Below, one piece after another: positions 42,998 to 54,485 of a DNA stretch of 64,000 bases. The first letter of the stretch is position 1. Each line of letters starts with the position of its first letter. The translations under genes were made by a program, and so were the position numbers. This stretch comes from Garcia nutans (Eukaryota > Streptophyta > Magnoliopsida > Malpighiales > Euphorbiaceae): contig CANTUV010000007.1 in the NCBI GenBank assembly GCA_947685225.1, forward strand, positions 17,132,501-17,196,500, given 5' to 3'. The notes under the pieces are model-generated. The model ran no database searches and was not told the origin of the DNA. It was given only the letters and a program-made list of their open reading frames with translations.

Positions 42998-45900
42998 TCA
43001 AGTCTGAAATAGTTGAGGATATTGATCTCGCATTGTTTGCTCACTGTCCCAAGTTGCCTCTTCCTTTGCATGATTCTTCCATTGAACTTTCACTAAAGGC
43101 ACTTTCTTATATCTCAACTCTTTCACATCACGTGCCAAGATAGCAACTGGTTCTTCTTCAAATGTCAGATCTGGACTCACTTCGATAGATTCAATTGGCA
43201 ACACATGAGATGTATCCGACCTGTATCTGCTCAACATAGAAACATGGAATACATTATGGATCCTTTCTAACTCAGGTGGCAAAGCAAGCCGATAAGTAAC
43301 TGGTCCAACTCTTTCCAAAACTTCATATGGTCCAATGAAACGAGGACTCAATTTCCCTTTCCAACCAAACCTCAAGATCTTTTTCCAAGGAGACACCTTC
43401 AAAAATACCTTATCTCCAACATCAAATTCTATGTCTCTCCTCTTCAAATCCGAATAAGACTTCTGTCGGTCTGAATCTATTTTAAACCTATCTCGAATCA
43501 TTTTCACTTTCTCTTCAGTTCCTTTAACCAAATCAGGACCAATTATCTTACCTTCTCCAAGCTCATTCCAACATAGAGGTGTCCTACACCGTCTACCATA
43601 CAATGCCTCAAATGGGGCCATACCGATGCTGGATTGATGACTGTTATTGTAAGCAAATTCAACAAGTGGTAAGAATCCATCCCAACTTCCAGAGAAATCA
43701 ATGACACAGCTTCTCAACATGTCCTCGATAATCTGTATCACTCTCTCTGACTGCCCATCTGTCTGTGGATGAAAAGCAGTACTGAAGTGTAATCGAGAAC
43801 CCAAAGCACCATGTAAACTATTCCAAAACCTTGAAGTAAACCGGGGATCTCGATCAGACACTATAAAAATTGGAACACCATACAACTTCACAATTTCATG
43901 AATATATAGCTCAGCTAACCTCTCCAAAGAGTAATCCATCCGAACCGGAAGGAAATGAGCTGTTTTAGTCAACCTGTCAACAATCACCCAAATAGCATCA
44001 TGCTTCCTTTGTGTCAATGGTAAACCAGATACAAAATCCATGGTTACTCTATCCCATTTCCACTCAGGTACTGATAACGGTTGAAGTAACCCTGTTGGAA
44101 CTTGATGCTCAGCTTTTACCCTCTGACATGTGAGACATTTAGACACAAAATCTGCAATGTCTCTCTTCAGACCAGACCACCAGTAAAGCTGCTTCAAATC
44201 ATGATACATCTTTGTACTGCCCGGATGCATAGCAAATACTGACTGATGTGCTTCTTCTAAAATGATCCTTCTCAAATTAGTATCATCAGGTACACACAAT
44301 CTGTTCTTAAACCAAAGACTTCCATCACTTCTCACAATGAAATCTTGACTCTTTCGATTCTGACAATCTGAAACAATCTTCTGAATCTTATCATCAGCCA
44401 ATTGAGCCTCTTTAATCTGATCCAACAATACTGGTTTCAATTGCAATTGTGCCAACAATGCACCATCATCACAAGATACAAAACTGGCATGCAACGCTCT
44501 CAACTCAACAAGCAACGAGAGCGAATAAACAGTCAAACCTGCTAAAGACTTCCGACTCAAGGCATCAGCAACAACATTTGCCTTACCAGGATGATATTCA
44601 ATCAAACAGTCGTAGTCTTTAATCAATTCCAAACATCTCCTCTGTCGAAGATTAAGCTCTTTTTGGACACCCAAATATTTCAAACTTTTATGGTCTGTAT
44701 AGATAAAACACTTCTCCCCATACAAATAGTGTCGCCAAATCTTCAATGCAAACACAATGGCTTCTAACTCTAAATCATGGGTCGGATAATTGAGCTCATG
44801 CGGTTTCAGCTGTCGAGAAGCATAAGCTATAACTTTACCTTCTTGCATCAGAACACAACCCAAACCATTATGTAAAGCATCACTGTAAATCACATATGGT
44901 TTATCTTTCACAGGTAAAGTAAGAACAGGCGCTTGAGTCAACATTTCTCTTAACTGATCGAAGCTAGCCTGACACTGATCTGTCCACACAAATCTAACTC
45001 CCTTTCGAAGCAATCTGGTAAGTGGAGTAGCTATCAAAGAAAATCCTTTCACAAACCGTCGGTAATAGCCCGCCAAACCCAGAAAACTTCTAACTTCAGT
45101 CTCAGACTTTGGTGGACTCCAATTCAAAATAGCTTCAACTTTACTCGGATCAACTCTAATACCCTCTGCTGAAACTATATGACCGAGAAAAATAACTTGG
45201 TCAAGCCAAAACTCACACTTCGACAGTTTAGCAAACAACTGCTTCTCTCTCAAAATCTGCAGCACAATCCGCAGATGCTTATCATGCTCCTCCTCATTAC
45301 GCGAATACACCAGAATGTCATCAATAAAGACCACTACAAACTGATCCAGATAGGGCCTAAACACCCTATTCATCAAGTCCATAAAAACTGCAGGTGCATT
45401 CGTCAAACCAAAATGCATAACTAGAAACTCATAATGCCAATACATGGTCCGAAAAGCAGTCTTAGGAACATCTTCAGCTCTGACCCTCAATTGATGGTAC
45501 CCTGATCTCAAATCAATTTTGGAAAATACTGCTGCACCCTTCAATTGATCAAAGAGATCATCAATTCTAGGCAAAGGATATTTAATTTTAATAGTCACCT
45601 TGTTCAATTGCCTATAATCTATACACAATCTCATAGTACCATCCTTCTTCTTCACAAACAGAACAGGAGATCCCCACGGTGAAACACTAGGGCGAACAAA
45701 CCCTTTATCCAACAACTCCTGCAACTGCACCTTCAGTTCTCTCAGTTCAGCAGGTGCCATTCTATAAGGAGTAATAGAGATAGGAGTGGTACCAGGCAAT
45801 AATTCAATACCAAACTCCACCTCTCTCTCAGGAGGCAACCCTGGCAACTCCTCTGGAAACACATCTGGAAACTCTGCAACTGTGGGTATACTATCAAGTT

Positions 45901-46054
45901 GAAAACCCTTTACTCTCATATCTACAACATAAGCAAGGTAAGCATCACACCCTTTTCTAATCAATCTTCTAGCTGCAACAGCTGTAACAAACAAAGATGC
46001 TAGCTGTCCCTGCTCACTAAATACTATCACCTCTCTATCATCACTGGTTCTCAA
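42998..46054 (-). CDS. pol: G3 pol polyprotein part: RT, RNase H, integrase, chromodomain
   Basis: The frame is open for 1,018 codons. Its true start is upstream in gag, cut by the TAA at 46070-46072. By residue: linker 1-105; reverse transcriptase about 110-290 with FIDDILVYS near 242-250; RNase H about 385-500 with [21 protein letters not shown] and [10 protein letters not shown]; integrase zinc-binding domain about 601-650 with the H-x-H and C-x2-C pairs (LTCQRV); integrase core about 670-830 with [20 protein letters not shown] and [16 protein letters not shown] (the D, D and E blocks); a [14 protein letters not shown] module near 905; and a Tekay-type chromodomain near 965-1017 ([19 protein letters not shown]). 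Its products copy element RNA into DNA in the particle and insert it in the nucleus. All catalytic blocks look intact. Confidence 0.93.
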   Translation of the reverse strand: MRTSDDREVIVFSEQGQLASLFVTAVAARRLIRKGCDAYLAYVVDMRVKGFQLDSIPTVAEFPDVFPEELPGLPPEREVEFGIELLPGTTPISITPYRMAPAELRELKVQLQELLDKGFVRPSVSPWGSPVLFVKKKDGTMRLCIDYRQLNKVTIKIKYPLPRIDDLFDQLKGAAVFSKIDLRSGYHQLRVRAEDVPKTAFRTMYWHYEFLVMHFGLTNAPAVFMDLMNRVFRPYLDQFVVVFIDDILVYSRNEEEHDKHLRIVLQILREKQLFAKLSKCEFWLDQVIFLGHIVSAEGIRVDPSKVEAILNWSPPKSETEVRSFLGLAGYYRRFVKGFSLIATPLTRLLRKGVRFVWTDQCQASFDQLREMLTQAPVLTLPVKDKPYVIYSDALHNGLGCVLMQEGKVIAYASRQLKPHELNYPTHDLELEAIVFALKIWRHYLYGEKCFIYTDHKSLKYLGVQKELNLRQRRCLELIKDYDCLIEYHPGKANVVADALSRKSLAGLTVYSLSLLVELRALHASFVSCDDGALLAQLQLKPVLLDQIKEAQLADDKIQKIVSDCQNRKSQDFIVRSDGSLWFKNRLCVPDDTNLRRIILEEAHQSVFAMHPGSTKMYHDLKQLYWWSGLKRDIADFVSKCLTCQRVKAEHQVPTGLLQPLSVPEWKWDRVTMDFVSGLPLTQRKHDAIWVIVDRLTKTAHFLPVRMDYSLERLAELYIHEIVKLYGVPIFIVSDRDPRFTSRFWNSLHGALGSRLHFSTAFHPQTDGQSERVIQIIEDMLRSCVIDFSGSWDGFLPLVEFAYNNSHQSSIGMAPFEALYGRRCRTPLCWNELGEGKIIGPDLVKGTEEKVKMIRDRFKIDSDRQKSYSDLKRRDIEFDVGDKVFLKVSPWKKILRFGWKGKLSPRFIGPYEVLERVGPVTYRLALPPELERIHNVFHVSMLSRYRSDTSHVLPIESIEVSPDLTFEEEPVAILARDVKELRYKKVPLVKVQWKNHAKEEATWDSEQTMRDQYPQLFQT

Positions 46055-46069
46055 GTTAACAACTTTCTT

Positions 46070-47652
46070 TTAGCAGTCAACCACAGCTCCATGTCTAGAT
46101 AACCAATCCATGCCTAGGATCACATTATATTCCTTAAAAGGCATCTCAATTAAATCTCCAAGAAACTCCTCACCTTGAACCACTACTGCACTATCTCGGT
46201 GCACTTTGCTAACAATCACACAATGCCCTAACGGATTTGTCACCAATACATCAAATCCTAGGGATTCAGCATGCACATCAGACACAGGTAAAACAGATGC
46301 ACTAATATATGAATGCGTGGATCCGGGATCAATCAAAGCAAGTACTGAAATACCAAATAAAAAAAAAGTACCAGCTATGACTGCCGAAGCATCTGGTTGC
46401 CTCTGCATCACATAAATCCTCTGAGAAGATCCAGCCTCCTCTGGTCTACTCTCCCTGGATGTAGAACCTCCTCTAGAACTGAACCCAGATCTGCCTCCTC
46501 TGCCGAAACCTCTGCCTCCTCGACCTCCCCTCACACTAGGTCGAGAAGCTGCAGTATCCACTGACATCTGCTTCTGTCTCTCAGGACAATCTCTCACAAA
46601 ATGATCAGGAGATCCACATCTAAAACATACCCCTGCTACACCAGTCTGCCAACAAGTACTACCATGTGGCCTACCACAATGAATGCATCTGTGTAAGGTG
46701 GATCTCTGCATCACTGGGGTCGGAGCACTCGCCACTGAAACTGTAGGTCTAGATCTCTGCCTCTGAAACTGTACTGACCTACCAGCTGGCCTCTGACTCC
46801 TACTAACCCGAGGAACAAAACTTCCTTTACCTCTTTTCACAGACGAAGACCCTGCCTCAAACTGGGGCCTTCTAACCCTGATCTCTTCCTCTGAAGCAGC
46901 TGCAATAACCTGAGCTCTCTCCACACTCCTAGCTGCTGCAACCAGCTGGGAAAAATCATGATATCTAGATCCAGCCACCAAACACATGATAGAGGGCCTC
47001 AATCCCTCCTCAAATCTCCGGCATCTATCAATCTCATCAGATATAATACCCCTAGCATACTGGCTCAACCGGATAAACTCTAACTCATATTCCGTCACAG
47101 TCCGGTGATCTTGCTTCAAGCTTAGAAACTCCATTTTCTTCACATCTTTGTACTCCCTAGGAGTATACTTCAATTCAAACTCTCTTAGAAAATCAGCATA
47201 GGACAATGTTGGTGGATCATCCAAAGCATGGGGCACTGTCTTCCACCAATCATATGCGTCCTTTTGCAACAATGATCTTGCATAATCAAACTTTTCCTCT
47301 GGAGTGGCTTGCAATTGAGCAAATATTCTCTGTACTTTATCTAGCCACTGCTCAGCTACAGCTGGATCAATAGTACCCAAGAAGTCTTATGCTCCATATT
47401 TCCTTAATTTATCATACTGTCTCACTGATACCAAAGGCTGTGGGGGTGGCGGTGGTGGTTGTATGGTGCTTGCCTCAACAAATCAATCACATGCCTAAAC
47501 CAACCTGGCGAAACCTCCTCACCAGCTGGTCTCCCCGACACAGAAGCAGGTACCTCTCCAGCACTATCCACTCTAGCTCCCTCTCTAATCTCATCAGGAG
47601 CTATACTCTCAGCATTACCCTCAACTGACTTACGTGAGTGAGAATCCATCAC
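46070..47652 (-). pseudogene. gag: G3 gag and protease, with one frameshift and two stops
   Basis: The start is the ATG at 47652 or 47649 (MMDSHSRKSVEGNAESIAP). The frame slips in a proline run near 47465, where the other frame continues with LVSVRQYDKLRKYGA; a TAA follows at 47387-47389. From there 436 codons are open: capsid-like AYDWWKTVPHALDDPP and YTPREYKDVKKMEFLSL, basic linker, zinc knuckle GVCFRCGSPDHFVRDC (C-x2-C-x4-H-x4-C), RGGRGGRGFGRGGRSGFSSR, then protease LALIDPGSTHSYISASVL and NVILGMDWLSRHG. It ends at TAA 46070-46072, where relatives have a sense codon, so pol stays in the same frame. Confidence 0.9.
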
Positions 47653-47799
47653 AACCTATATCTGCAAACACAGCAGAATACCTCTCATTAAAGATCAGAG
47701 ACTGCCAATGCTAAACATGTATATTATTCAAAAATCCACGTTCTAAAATCAAAACACTCTTTTTCTTACACTTGACCTAGGTTGAGAATCTCAAACCTA

Positions 47800-47812
47800 G
47801 GCTCTGATACCA
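47800..47812 (-). other. G3 primer-binding site, initiator tRNA-Met type
   Basis: Minus strand TGGTATCAGAGCC, 7 bp inside the 5' LTR end at 47820. Identical to the G1 site. Confidence 0.9.
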
Positions 47813-47819
47813 AAACAAT

Positions 47820-50116
47820 TGAAACACCCCTATATCCCGTATATGTACCAAGCATGCTTAAACGATCGTAATATACGTATACTGAATATAGTAAATGCCA
47901 CAGTTTAAAAAGAAAACACAACAAATATCTTTGTAAATAAATGAAACCGAACTCAACATTTAAAAGAAATCCAAAAGACACCATATATAAAAATGTTTAT
48001 CAATTCACAGCGGAAGTTATTACAAATATGTTATAAATCAAAGTTTATAAAACATAGAATATATATACATGATTGGCAGCTCTTCTCTGATCTTTAAGTC
48101 CCAAAAGAAAAATCCTCAATGTCTAGTCTCACTTGGTCTCGAGGAGCTCTCAGGTTCAACTCTGTCACCTGCGCGATCAAACACTATCGTGCTAAGCCAT
48201 CGGCTTAGTATTACAAAATATACCAACATTATACTTTAAGGCAAAGTAATATTACACATCTAAATCATAAAGTTAACATCATAAGTGAAAAGCTAACATC
48301 ATACCTTTATATATCATAAACCATACACATAGAAGCACATCACATTACCACATTATACTACATTCAATGTCATAACAATATTCATATTACATCTTCATAG
48401 TTCCATTGATTTTACCATTCAAGAATCACATTATATACAAAGACAAGCATGGGCCCAAAACACTCTAATATGCCATTCAATTTTCAGAGTTAATGCTTTG
48501 GTTTTGTTATCACATTTATCATTATCATAAACCCAACTAGGCTTCAAGGATTTAGGTTCAACCAAGCTTCAAGGGGAACAAAGCATGCTAAGTATCAACC
48601 CAACTTGGCTTCAAGAACCAACCCAACCTAGCTTCAAGGGTTGTAACATCTCAATTAGGCTTCAAGGATCAAATCCAACCTAACTTCAAGAGAATGTTAC
48701 CAATAGGCATGCCACCAACAACAAAACTCTAAAAATGAATAACACATTAGACACACAATTCATTTATTATCTCATTCTCAATTCTCATCATCAATTAGGC
48801 AAACATCCCTTATGTTCTTTCAATGGAATCATCATAGCCAAATCACAATGGCCTCATATCATTTCATATCTCCATTCATATTATACATATAGCCTCATTA
48901 ATATAGCATTTCAAAGTACATTATTCATATACACATTACCATTCACAAGATTCACAATGCATAATACATAGCCTTGTTCATATAGTATCATATGCATTAT
49001 CAAATGTAAGTTCAATCTCAACCATGTAAGAAGAGCAAGGAAAAATCACAGTGGCCAACACACTCAAGGGACACGGCCAAGCTTGTGGCCGTGTCTCTCA
49101 ACCAAAAGCAACAGAAGCAAACATGGGCAAGGGACACGGCCGTGTCTTCTTCAAAAATCATCCAACACGGCCAAATTTCCATAGACTTGGCCGTGTCTCC
49201 CAAAAATATTTAGTTTTGGCCGTGTCTCTTCTTAGGTTTGTCCGTGTCTCTCATGAATAAACCCTAAACATAGCCAAAACTCTTCTAATTGAATCAAGAA
49301 CACATTATACACCACTTAACCTCATTCAAATGGATATAATCAATGTTATTAACACATATTTTACATATTCATCACAATATTCACATTAACACTATATTAA
49401 CCATACAATCAATCACTTACCACTTCAAAACCCTAAAACCAAACATCACCCTTAACTTACCATCTTCAAACCAAAACCAACACCAATTCAACCTTTTAAC
49501 TTACAATCAATTTTAACACTTATAAACACATCTTAAACATACTTATTCATAAAATCAACAATTTATAAATCACCTCAAACACCACTTCAAAATAACAAAG
49601 GAAAATAAGAGAGTACTTACCTTAAATGAAGAAATTTCACAAATCTCCAACTTAATCCTTTGATTCTTCCTTCAATTTGATTCTAGCATTTAGAACACCT
49701 CTCTTGCTCTCTCTTTTCTTGGATAGCCGGCACACAAATGAGAAGAAAAGAAAAATAAACACAAGTCAACTTCTTTTCTTCTTTAAATCTCCACCAAGCA
49801 ATTCTAGCCAAGCAATTACCTAAATGCCCTAATCCATTTAACTTAACCTTTGTCACTTATATGCCCATTGAAGTAATTTCACATATCACACATAAATATC
49901 CTCTTCCATTGACCATCCCTTGACTAATGTATATGTTATATATATAACCATATACCCCACATATACACTTTCTCTCTACACAATACTTTCCTTTTTTTTA
50001 AACAATACATAAACATTCTCTTTTCAATTTCTTTTCTTATCAACATAACATATACACAAAATTCAAACAAACAACAATTATATCCAAAATTCTAGGGCAC
50101 ACATTGGGATATTACA
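47820..50116 (-). repeat. G3 5' LTR (2,297 bp)
   Basis: Plus-strand ends TGAAACACCCC (TGTAAC in the other LTR) and GGGATATTACA. Same internal modules as the 3' LTR: hairpin 48192-48208, inverted-repeat arms 48465-48491 and 48725-48750, GGCCGTGT palindromes 49070-49250. Confidence 0.93.
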
Positions 50117-50743
50117 ATTTGGCCTCTTATATTGAATTTACTATGGAATAATTTATGTTTGTTTGATTTAATTAAGTTTATCTTTTGATTAATTTGTTAT
50201 ATTTGATCTTAATGCATTAACTATCTAACCAATAATTGATTGCATTGAGATTTTGTGTGAAGGAGCAAGAGTAGAAGCATGACATTAGTCCAAGAAGGTA
50301 ACAATCTTAAGTAAGTTTTCACTTAGAGATAAGGTAAACACTTAAGAGATTGATATAAGATTCTCATAAAACTTAATGGATTGATTTAATCGCTATAAGA
50401 GTAGACATAATGTCAAATTCAATATTAGTTTTAGTACTTGAGAGAGACTAAGACTTAATCTAGGAGAATCCAACCATTAATCAAGGAAGAACTAAATTAA
50501 ATCAATACTCTAGAAAATCCATAGTAAATTATTTAAGGTGGCCAAACCCTAAGTTTATACACATTAAATAAACCAAAATCAATTCAATTTTATTTACTTC
50601 AATCAAATTTCTTTTGTCCAAATAATAACTAGTTCAATTATTTGGTACTTAGAATCACCTTTCTCGTGTGAATGATACACTATTCATCATTATATTACTT
50701 TTTAATGACATGTGCACTTGAAGTAGCTAAGAATAATGTGACA
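50117..50743. mobile_element. 1.54-kb solo LTR, right part
   Basis: Continuation of the unit that starts at 39748; it ends AATGTGACA, followed by the CAATA duplication (50744-50748). Non-coding and AT-rich. Confidence 0.72.
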
Positions 50744-50748
50744 CAATA

Positions 50749-51932
50749 CTTATTAACAATCTACTTCTTGAGAAGCAGATTTGGAGTAGGCTTAGGATCA
50801 AGAGGTTAAATCAACTGAGCCTCCAAGGCCTTCTTATAGACTAAGCTGAGGGCATAGTCAAATTAGTTAATGTTCTTTATTGTTGGCTCCTCTTCAAATT
50901 GAGCTGCGGCTGTGGGGTAATGCTGGCCACTTCACTTACCTTTCAATTGTTTGTCTGTGGACTACCATAGTTAGGATCTTTCTAAACCTTGAGGAAGAGG
51001 TTGTCTCATCATTAATTTGGGCAATATGCATTAGGTTTTCAATTTTGGTAGCTGTGGCAATGACAACCTTGAAGGTAGGCAAGTATTGTGTTTGCAAATG
51101 AGTTTGGTAAATGGGCAATAGGTTCTTGACAATTATGTCAATTTTCTCCTGTTCTTAAGGGCGGTTGACCATTTGTGCTGCCTTTCCTCTCCACCTTGTA
51201 AGGAATGAGGAGAAAGATTCTTTCTGGTTTTACTTAGTGGTCTAAAGATCACTTCTTGTAATATCCACTTCAATGTTGTAGTGGTATTGTTTGGTGAAGG
51301 CATTACATATATCTTCCCATGTCCGATACTTCTTCTTGTCAAAATCCATGAAGCATTTGACAGCAGCATCTATAAGAGACCTCTAGACTAGTTAAGCAAG
51401 GAGTTCATCATTGAGTCCAATAGGTTTAAGGGCCCTTACATACATCTTAAGGTGGGTCTTGGGGTAAGTGGTGTTATTAAACTTTTCCATCTCGGGGATT
51501 TTGAACTTGGGTGGCAAACAAGCCTTAAGATATAAAGTTTCATCTTAGTGTTGGAAATTTTCAATTTGCTTCTCTATTGGTTCTAATTTCTGCATGAGAA
51601 GGCAAGTCTCAGGGTGCTCTCCCTTTTGAAATGGATTCACTGAAGGGCTAGGTAAAGTAACTTTAGGTAGCTTAGTTGCAGTCCTTTGTTGTGTAATGTC
51701 AACAATAGATGCTGGTTGGTTGGATGATGAACCAATATTTGTTTGCTTTCCATGTAGCATGTTTTGAACCTCAGTCATAATTGAGTTGCATTATGCACTC
51801 AAGGAATCAACCGGCATCTTTTTTAAATCAGTTTGTTGACTAACAAGCATGTTCTTAAAAACTTTCCTCTTACTTCTTGAGGATGGCCTCAATAAAGGCT
51901 TACATTTCATGAGATTCAGTAGTTTGAGCCAT
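50749..51932 (-). pseudogene. T2 gag, main part, broken
   Basis: The start is the ATG at 51932 (MAQTTESHEM), soon followed by a stop and frameshift. Then come VQNMLHGKQTNIGSSSNQP (51545-51778) and the capsid-like blocks VKCFMDFDKKKYRTWEDICNAF in pieces, QKESFSSFLTRWRGKAAQM (about 51180-51240) and KNLLPIYQTHLQTQYLPTF, as in the Tat/Retrotrans_gag family. DYALSLVYKKALEAQLI (about 50800-50850) leads to the zinc knuckle, which is interrupted by the solo LTR. At least eight stops. Its role would be particle formation. Confidence 0.78.
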
Positions 51933-52853
51933 GTGTACCTTAGAGGAAGGAAAAAAAAGAAGGCAAGGTTAGTGTTTCAAAGAGGATTACATTTTATGAT
52001 GCATACTATAGGACTTTTGCCAAAGTGTGCTTGGGTCTGATTCATGGTTTGACTTTTGTAGAAGGAAAAGAGATTGAAAGGTAAAAACTGAGGATTATGA
52101 CTGGTCCATGGATTTTATTTTAATGCTTCTTTTTTCTTTTGAAATTTTAGAATTTATCAAAAGATTTGACCTTTAGAGACAAGGTTCATATTTTGATGGG
52201 GTCAAAATGGGTTGGGCTAATGTTCCTTTTTGAGGAAGCAGTCAGATCGGCAGGGTCTTCCCCTAAGGTAACTGGGCTATTGCAGTTTATGATTTTCTTG
52301 GGACAAGCCAAGCCGGTATGACTTAGGCATGGGTTTAGTAGAATTTTATCATTTTGGATAAAATCACTGTGTGAAAACAAAACCATGTGATTTGGGTAGC
52401 TTTATTTTAAAAGAATGTTTCTTTAAAATTTTTTAAGGATGGTATGCATGTAATGATGCATGTATGCATGAATGAAAAATTAATTTTTAAGGATGGCATA
52501 GGATTATGGTGTATATCACTTATTAGTAGTGTCTATGGCCTATATATGTAAGTGGTTTGGTCTTAAGACAACTATATACCTAACCACGTAACAAATAATG
52601 AATCTGCATGGATCCAACAATACATGAATATTAGTTACACCTCAATAGGATTGAGAATTCGCCATGGGTTGGATGCTTTCACTATCCCCCAACATATCTA
52701 ATGAAGGTTGTCAAGTGGACGCTACTTGCTACCTAGGGTTTCCTAAAACTAAAAGGTAAAAAACTCTTATGCATAATGAAGGAAAAAATCAATCAAACAG
52801 AAAAATGGTTTTAAAAAGTGCCTATTAAAATTTTATTTTGAAAATTTTAAAAA
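51933..52853 (-). other. T2 leader, non-coding
   Basis: About 0.9 kb between primer site and gag. No protein-like frame. Includes GCATGCATG-type runs near 52440-52470 similar to those in the T1 leader near 16960. Confidence 0.5.
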
Positions 52854-52873
52854 GTTCCCAATGGAGTTGACAA
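52854..52873 (-). other. T2 primer-binding site, decayed
   Basis: Minus strand TTGTCAACTCCATTGGGAAC matches the T1 site TGGCGACTCCACTGGGGA with G-to-A and C-to-T changes. This orients T2 and marks the end of its 5' LTR. Confidence 0.55.
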
Positions 52874-53273
52874 GGTTTTAGGAGCCAAAATATTCATTTG
52901 GGCTTGGTCTCACATGACACTACCATGTACGGTCTCCATTTACTTCAGTTTTTGAGAAAATAATCTACTTTCCTTTTGTTATGAAAAAGAGGTAATGGCT
53001 TTTATTTTGAAAAGCAAAAAATAAAGAGTAGCCACCTTGGTTTATTTTTTTGGAAAAAAATTAAGAAAAAAACCCATTTAACTAACTTCGTTAAATTTGG
53101 TCAAGTTTGTACCCAAAAAGGACAATAGTCCAAAACCAATCACGATGGGTCCCGAGCTAAGTTTTCTAAACCAAATTTAATTAAAGTTTTCTTTTTGATT
53201 AAATTCAACTTTGTGATTAAAATTATGATTTTTTATAGTTTATGCCTGAAGTAATTGTGAATGACATTATTAT
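52874..53273 (-). other. Probable T2 5' LTR end, non-coding
   Basis: Follows the primer site on the outer side. AT-rich, no gene. Continues beyond L4 at 62446. I cannot see its matching LTR in the window, so the assignment rests on position. Confidence 0.4.
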
Positions 53274-53524
53274 TGTAATATCCCAAGATATGCTTTAAAA
53301 GTTTTGGAGTTATTGTTGTATTTGGACTTAAGGTATATGTATATTTGGGAAATATAACTACAATATAAAAGACACATACATATACATCACATATACATGA
53401 GAGATAAATTGGGAGTAGGAAAAGTGAGTTATATATATATATAATTAATTATAATAATAAAGATAATAAGGACAAAAAGAAGAGAAGAAGAAAGTCAAAG
53501 GAAGTATATGTGGTGGAGATTATT

Positions 53525-53530
53525 GGAGGA

Positions 53531-53569
<39 letters not shown>

Positions 53570-53616
53570 GTTATTGTTATTATTATTGTTATTATTATTA
53601 TTATTATTGTTATTAT
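53525..53616 (+). repeat. (ATT)n microsatellite
   Basis: About 90 bp of ATT units with a few GTT interruptions. It translates as polyleucine, which is meaningless. The matching tract in the other L4 LTR (59815-59903) differs in length and interruptions. Confidence 0.95.
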
Positions 53617-53632
53617 TATATATATATATAAG
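53617..53632 (+). promoter_or_regulatory. Candidate LTR promoter TATA box
   Basis: A run of TATATATATATATA sits after the ATT tract and before a purine/CTT-rich leader (TTCTTCTTCTTC, GAGAGAGAGA). This is a plausible TATA box; the equivalent at 59904-59915 is in the 3' LTR. Not shown experimentally. Confidence 0.4.
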
Positions 53633-54194
53633 TGAGATAAGAACGAGAGGAAGAAGGGAGTTCATTCTTTCTTCTTCTTCTTCCTTTTTTTTCTTCGTAA
53701 GAGAGAGAGAGATATGGAGAGAGAGAAGCTAGAGAGAGAAAGGTGGTTTTGCTTCTAATTACACCAAAGATTAAGGATATCAAGAGATTTGCAAGTGGAG
53801 TTGAAGGTTTGGCAAGCTATTCAAGTAAGTACTCATTTCTTGAGTTGATTTTATTGATTACATATATGTGAGTTTTTATCTCCTTGTTTTGATTTCTTTT
53901 AATTGAAGTTAGTTTTGATATGGTTGGTGTGGAAGATGATGACAAGTTGGGGTATTTGTGAGGATGATGATGAATTGTGGAGTTAGAGTTTAGTATAAAT
54001 GAATTTGGTACTTTGAGTAATTGATTATAGTGATGTATATATATATTGGTTATTATGATGATATAATGAAGTTATATAAATGTTAAAGTGATAGGAAATT
54101 GATAAATATTAACAAAGATGATGGTTAAGAGGGTTGTGGTGTGAATTTTAAAGGGCTTGGATGAATTTTGAAGTATTTGGTCTTTAAATCATTG

Positions 54195-54485
54195 AAGGAC
54201 ACGGCCAAGATATGAGAGACACGGCCAAGTTAGGGCAAACTTGGTCGTGTTGGATGATTTTGGAGAGACACGGCCACTAGCTTGGCCGTGTCCCTTGACC
54301 GTGTTTGCCACTGCCTAGGTTGTGTTGAGAGACACGGCCGTGTCCCTTGCCCGTGTCTGCTACTGGATTTTTGTGTTGAGAGACACGGCCACTGGCTTGG
54401 CCGTGTCCATTGCCCGTGTTTGCTACTGTCTGAATTGGTGTTGAGAGACACGGCCACAAGCTTGGCCGTGTCCCTTGAATGTGTT
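54195..54485 (+). repeat. GACACGGCC/GGCCGTGTC palindromic tandem array
   Basis: Four to five units of about 65 bp, each GAGAGACACGGCCAC...TTGGCCGTGTCCCTTG, so each unit can fold as a hairpin. Repeated at 60485-60775 in the other LTR. Related arrays lie in G3 and in the solo LTR. Confidence 0.9.

Larger units (their letters stand above)
40664..50116 (-). mobile_element. G3: young Tekay-type Ty3/gypsy chromovirus
   Basis: Read on the minus strand: 5' LTR (47820-50116), primer site, gag, protease, pol, polypurine tract and 3' LTR (40664-42951). By eye the LTRs differ at about 25 positions plus one 8-9-bp indel, near 99 percent identity. Gag-pol is almost intact, with one frameshift and two stops. 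The flanks GGAAT (left) and ATTTG (right) do not form a duplication, which is odd for so young a copy. Confidence 0.95.

Noticed and set aside
53508..53732. Polyleucine protein
   Set aside because: Translated (ATT)n microsatellite in the L4 LTR. The polyisoleucine frame at 63041-63316 is rejected for the same reason.
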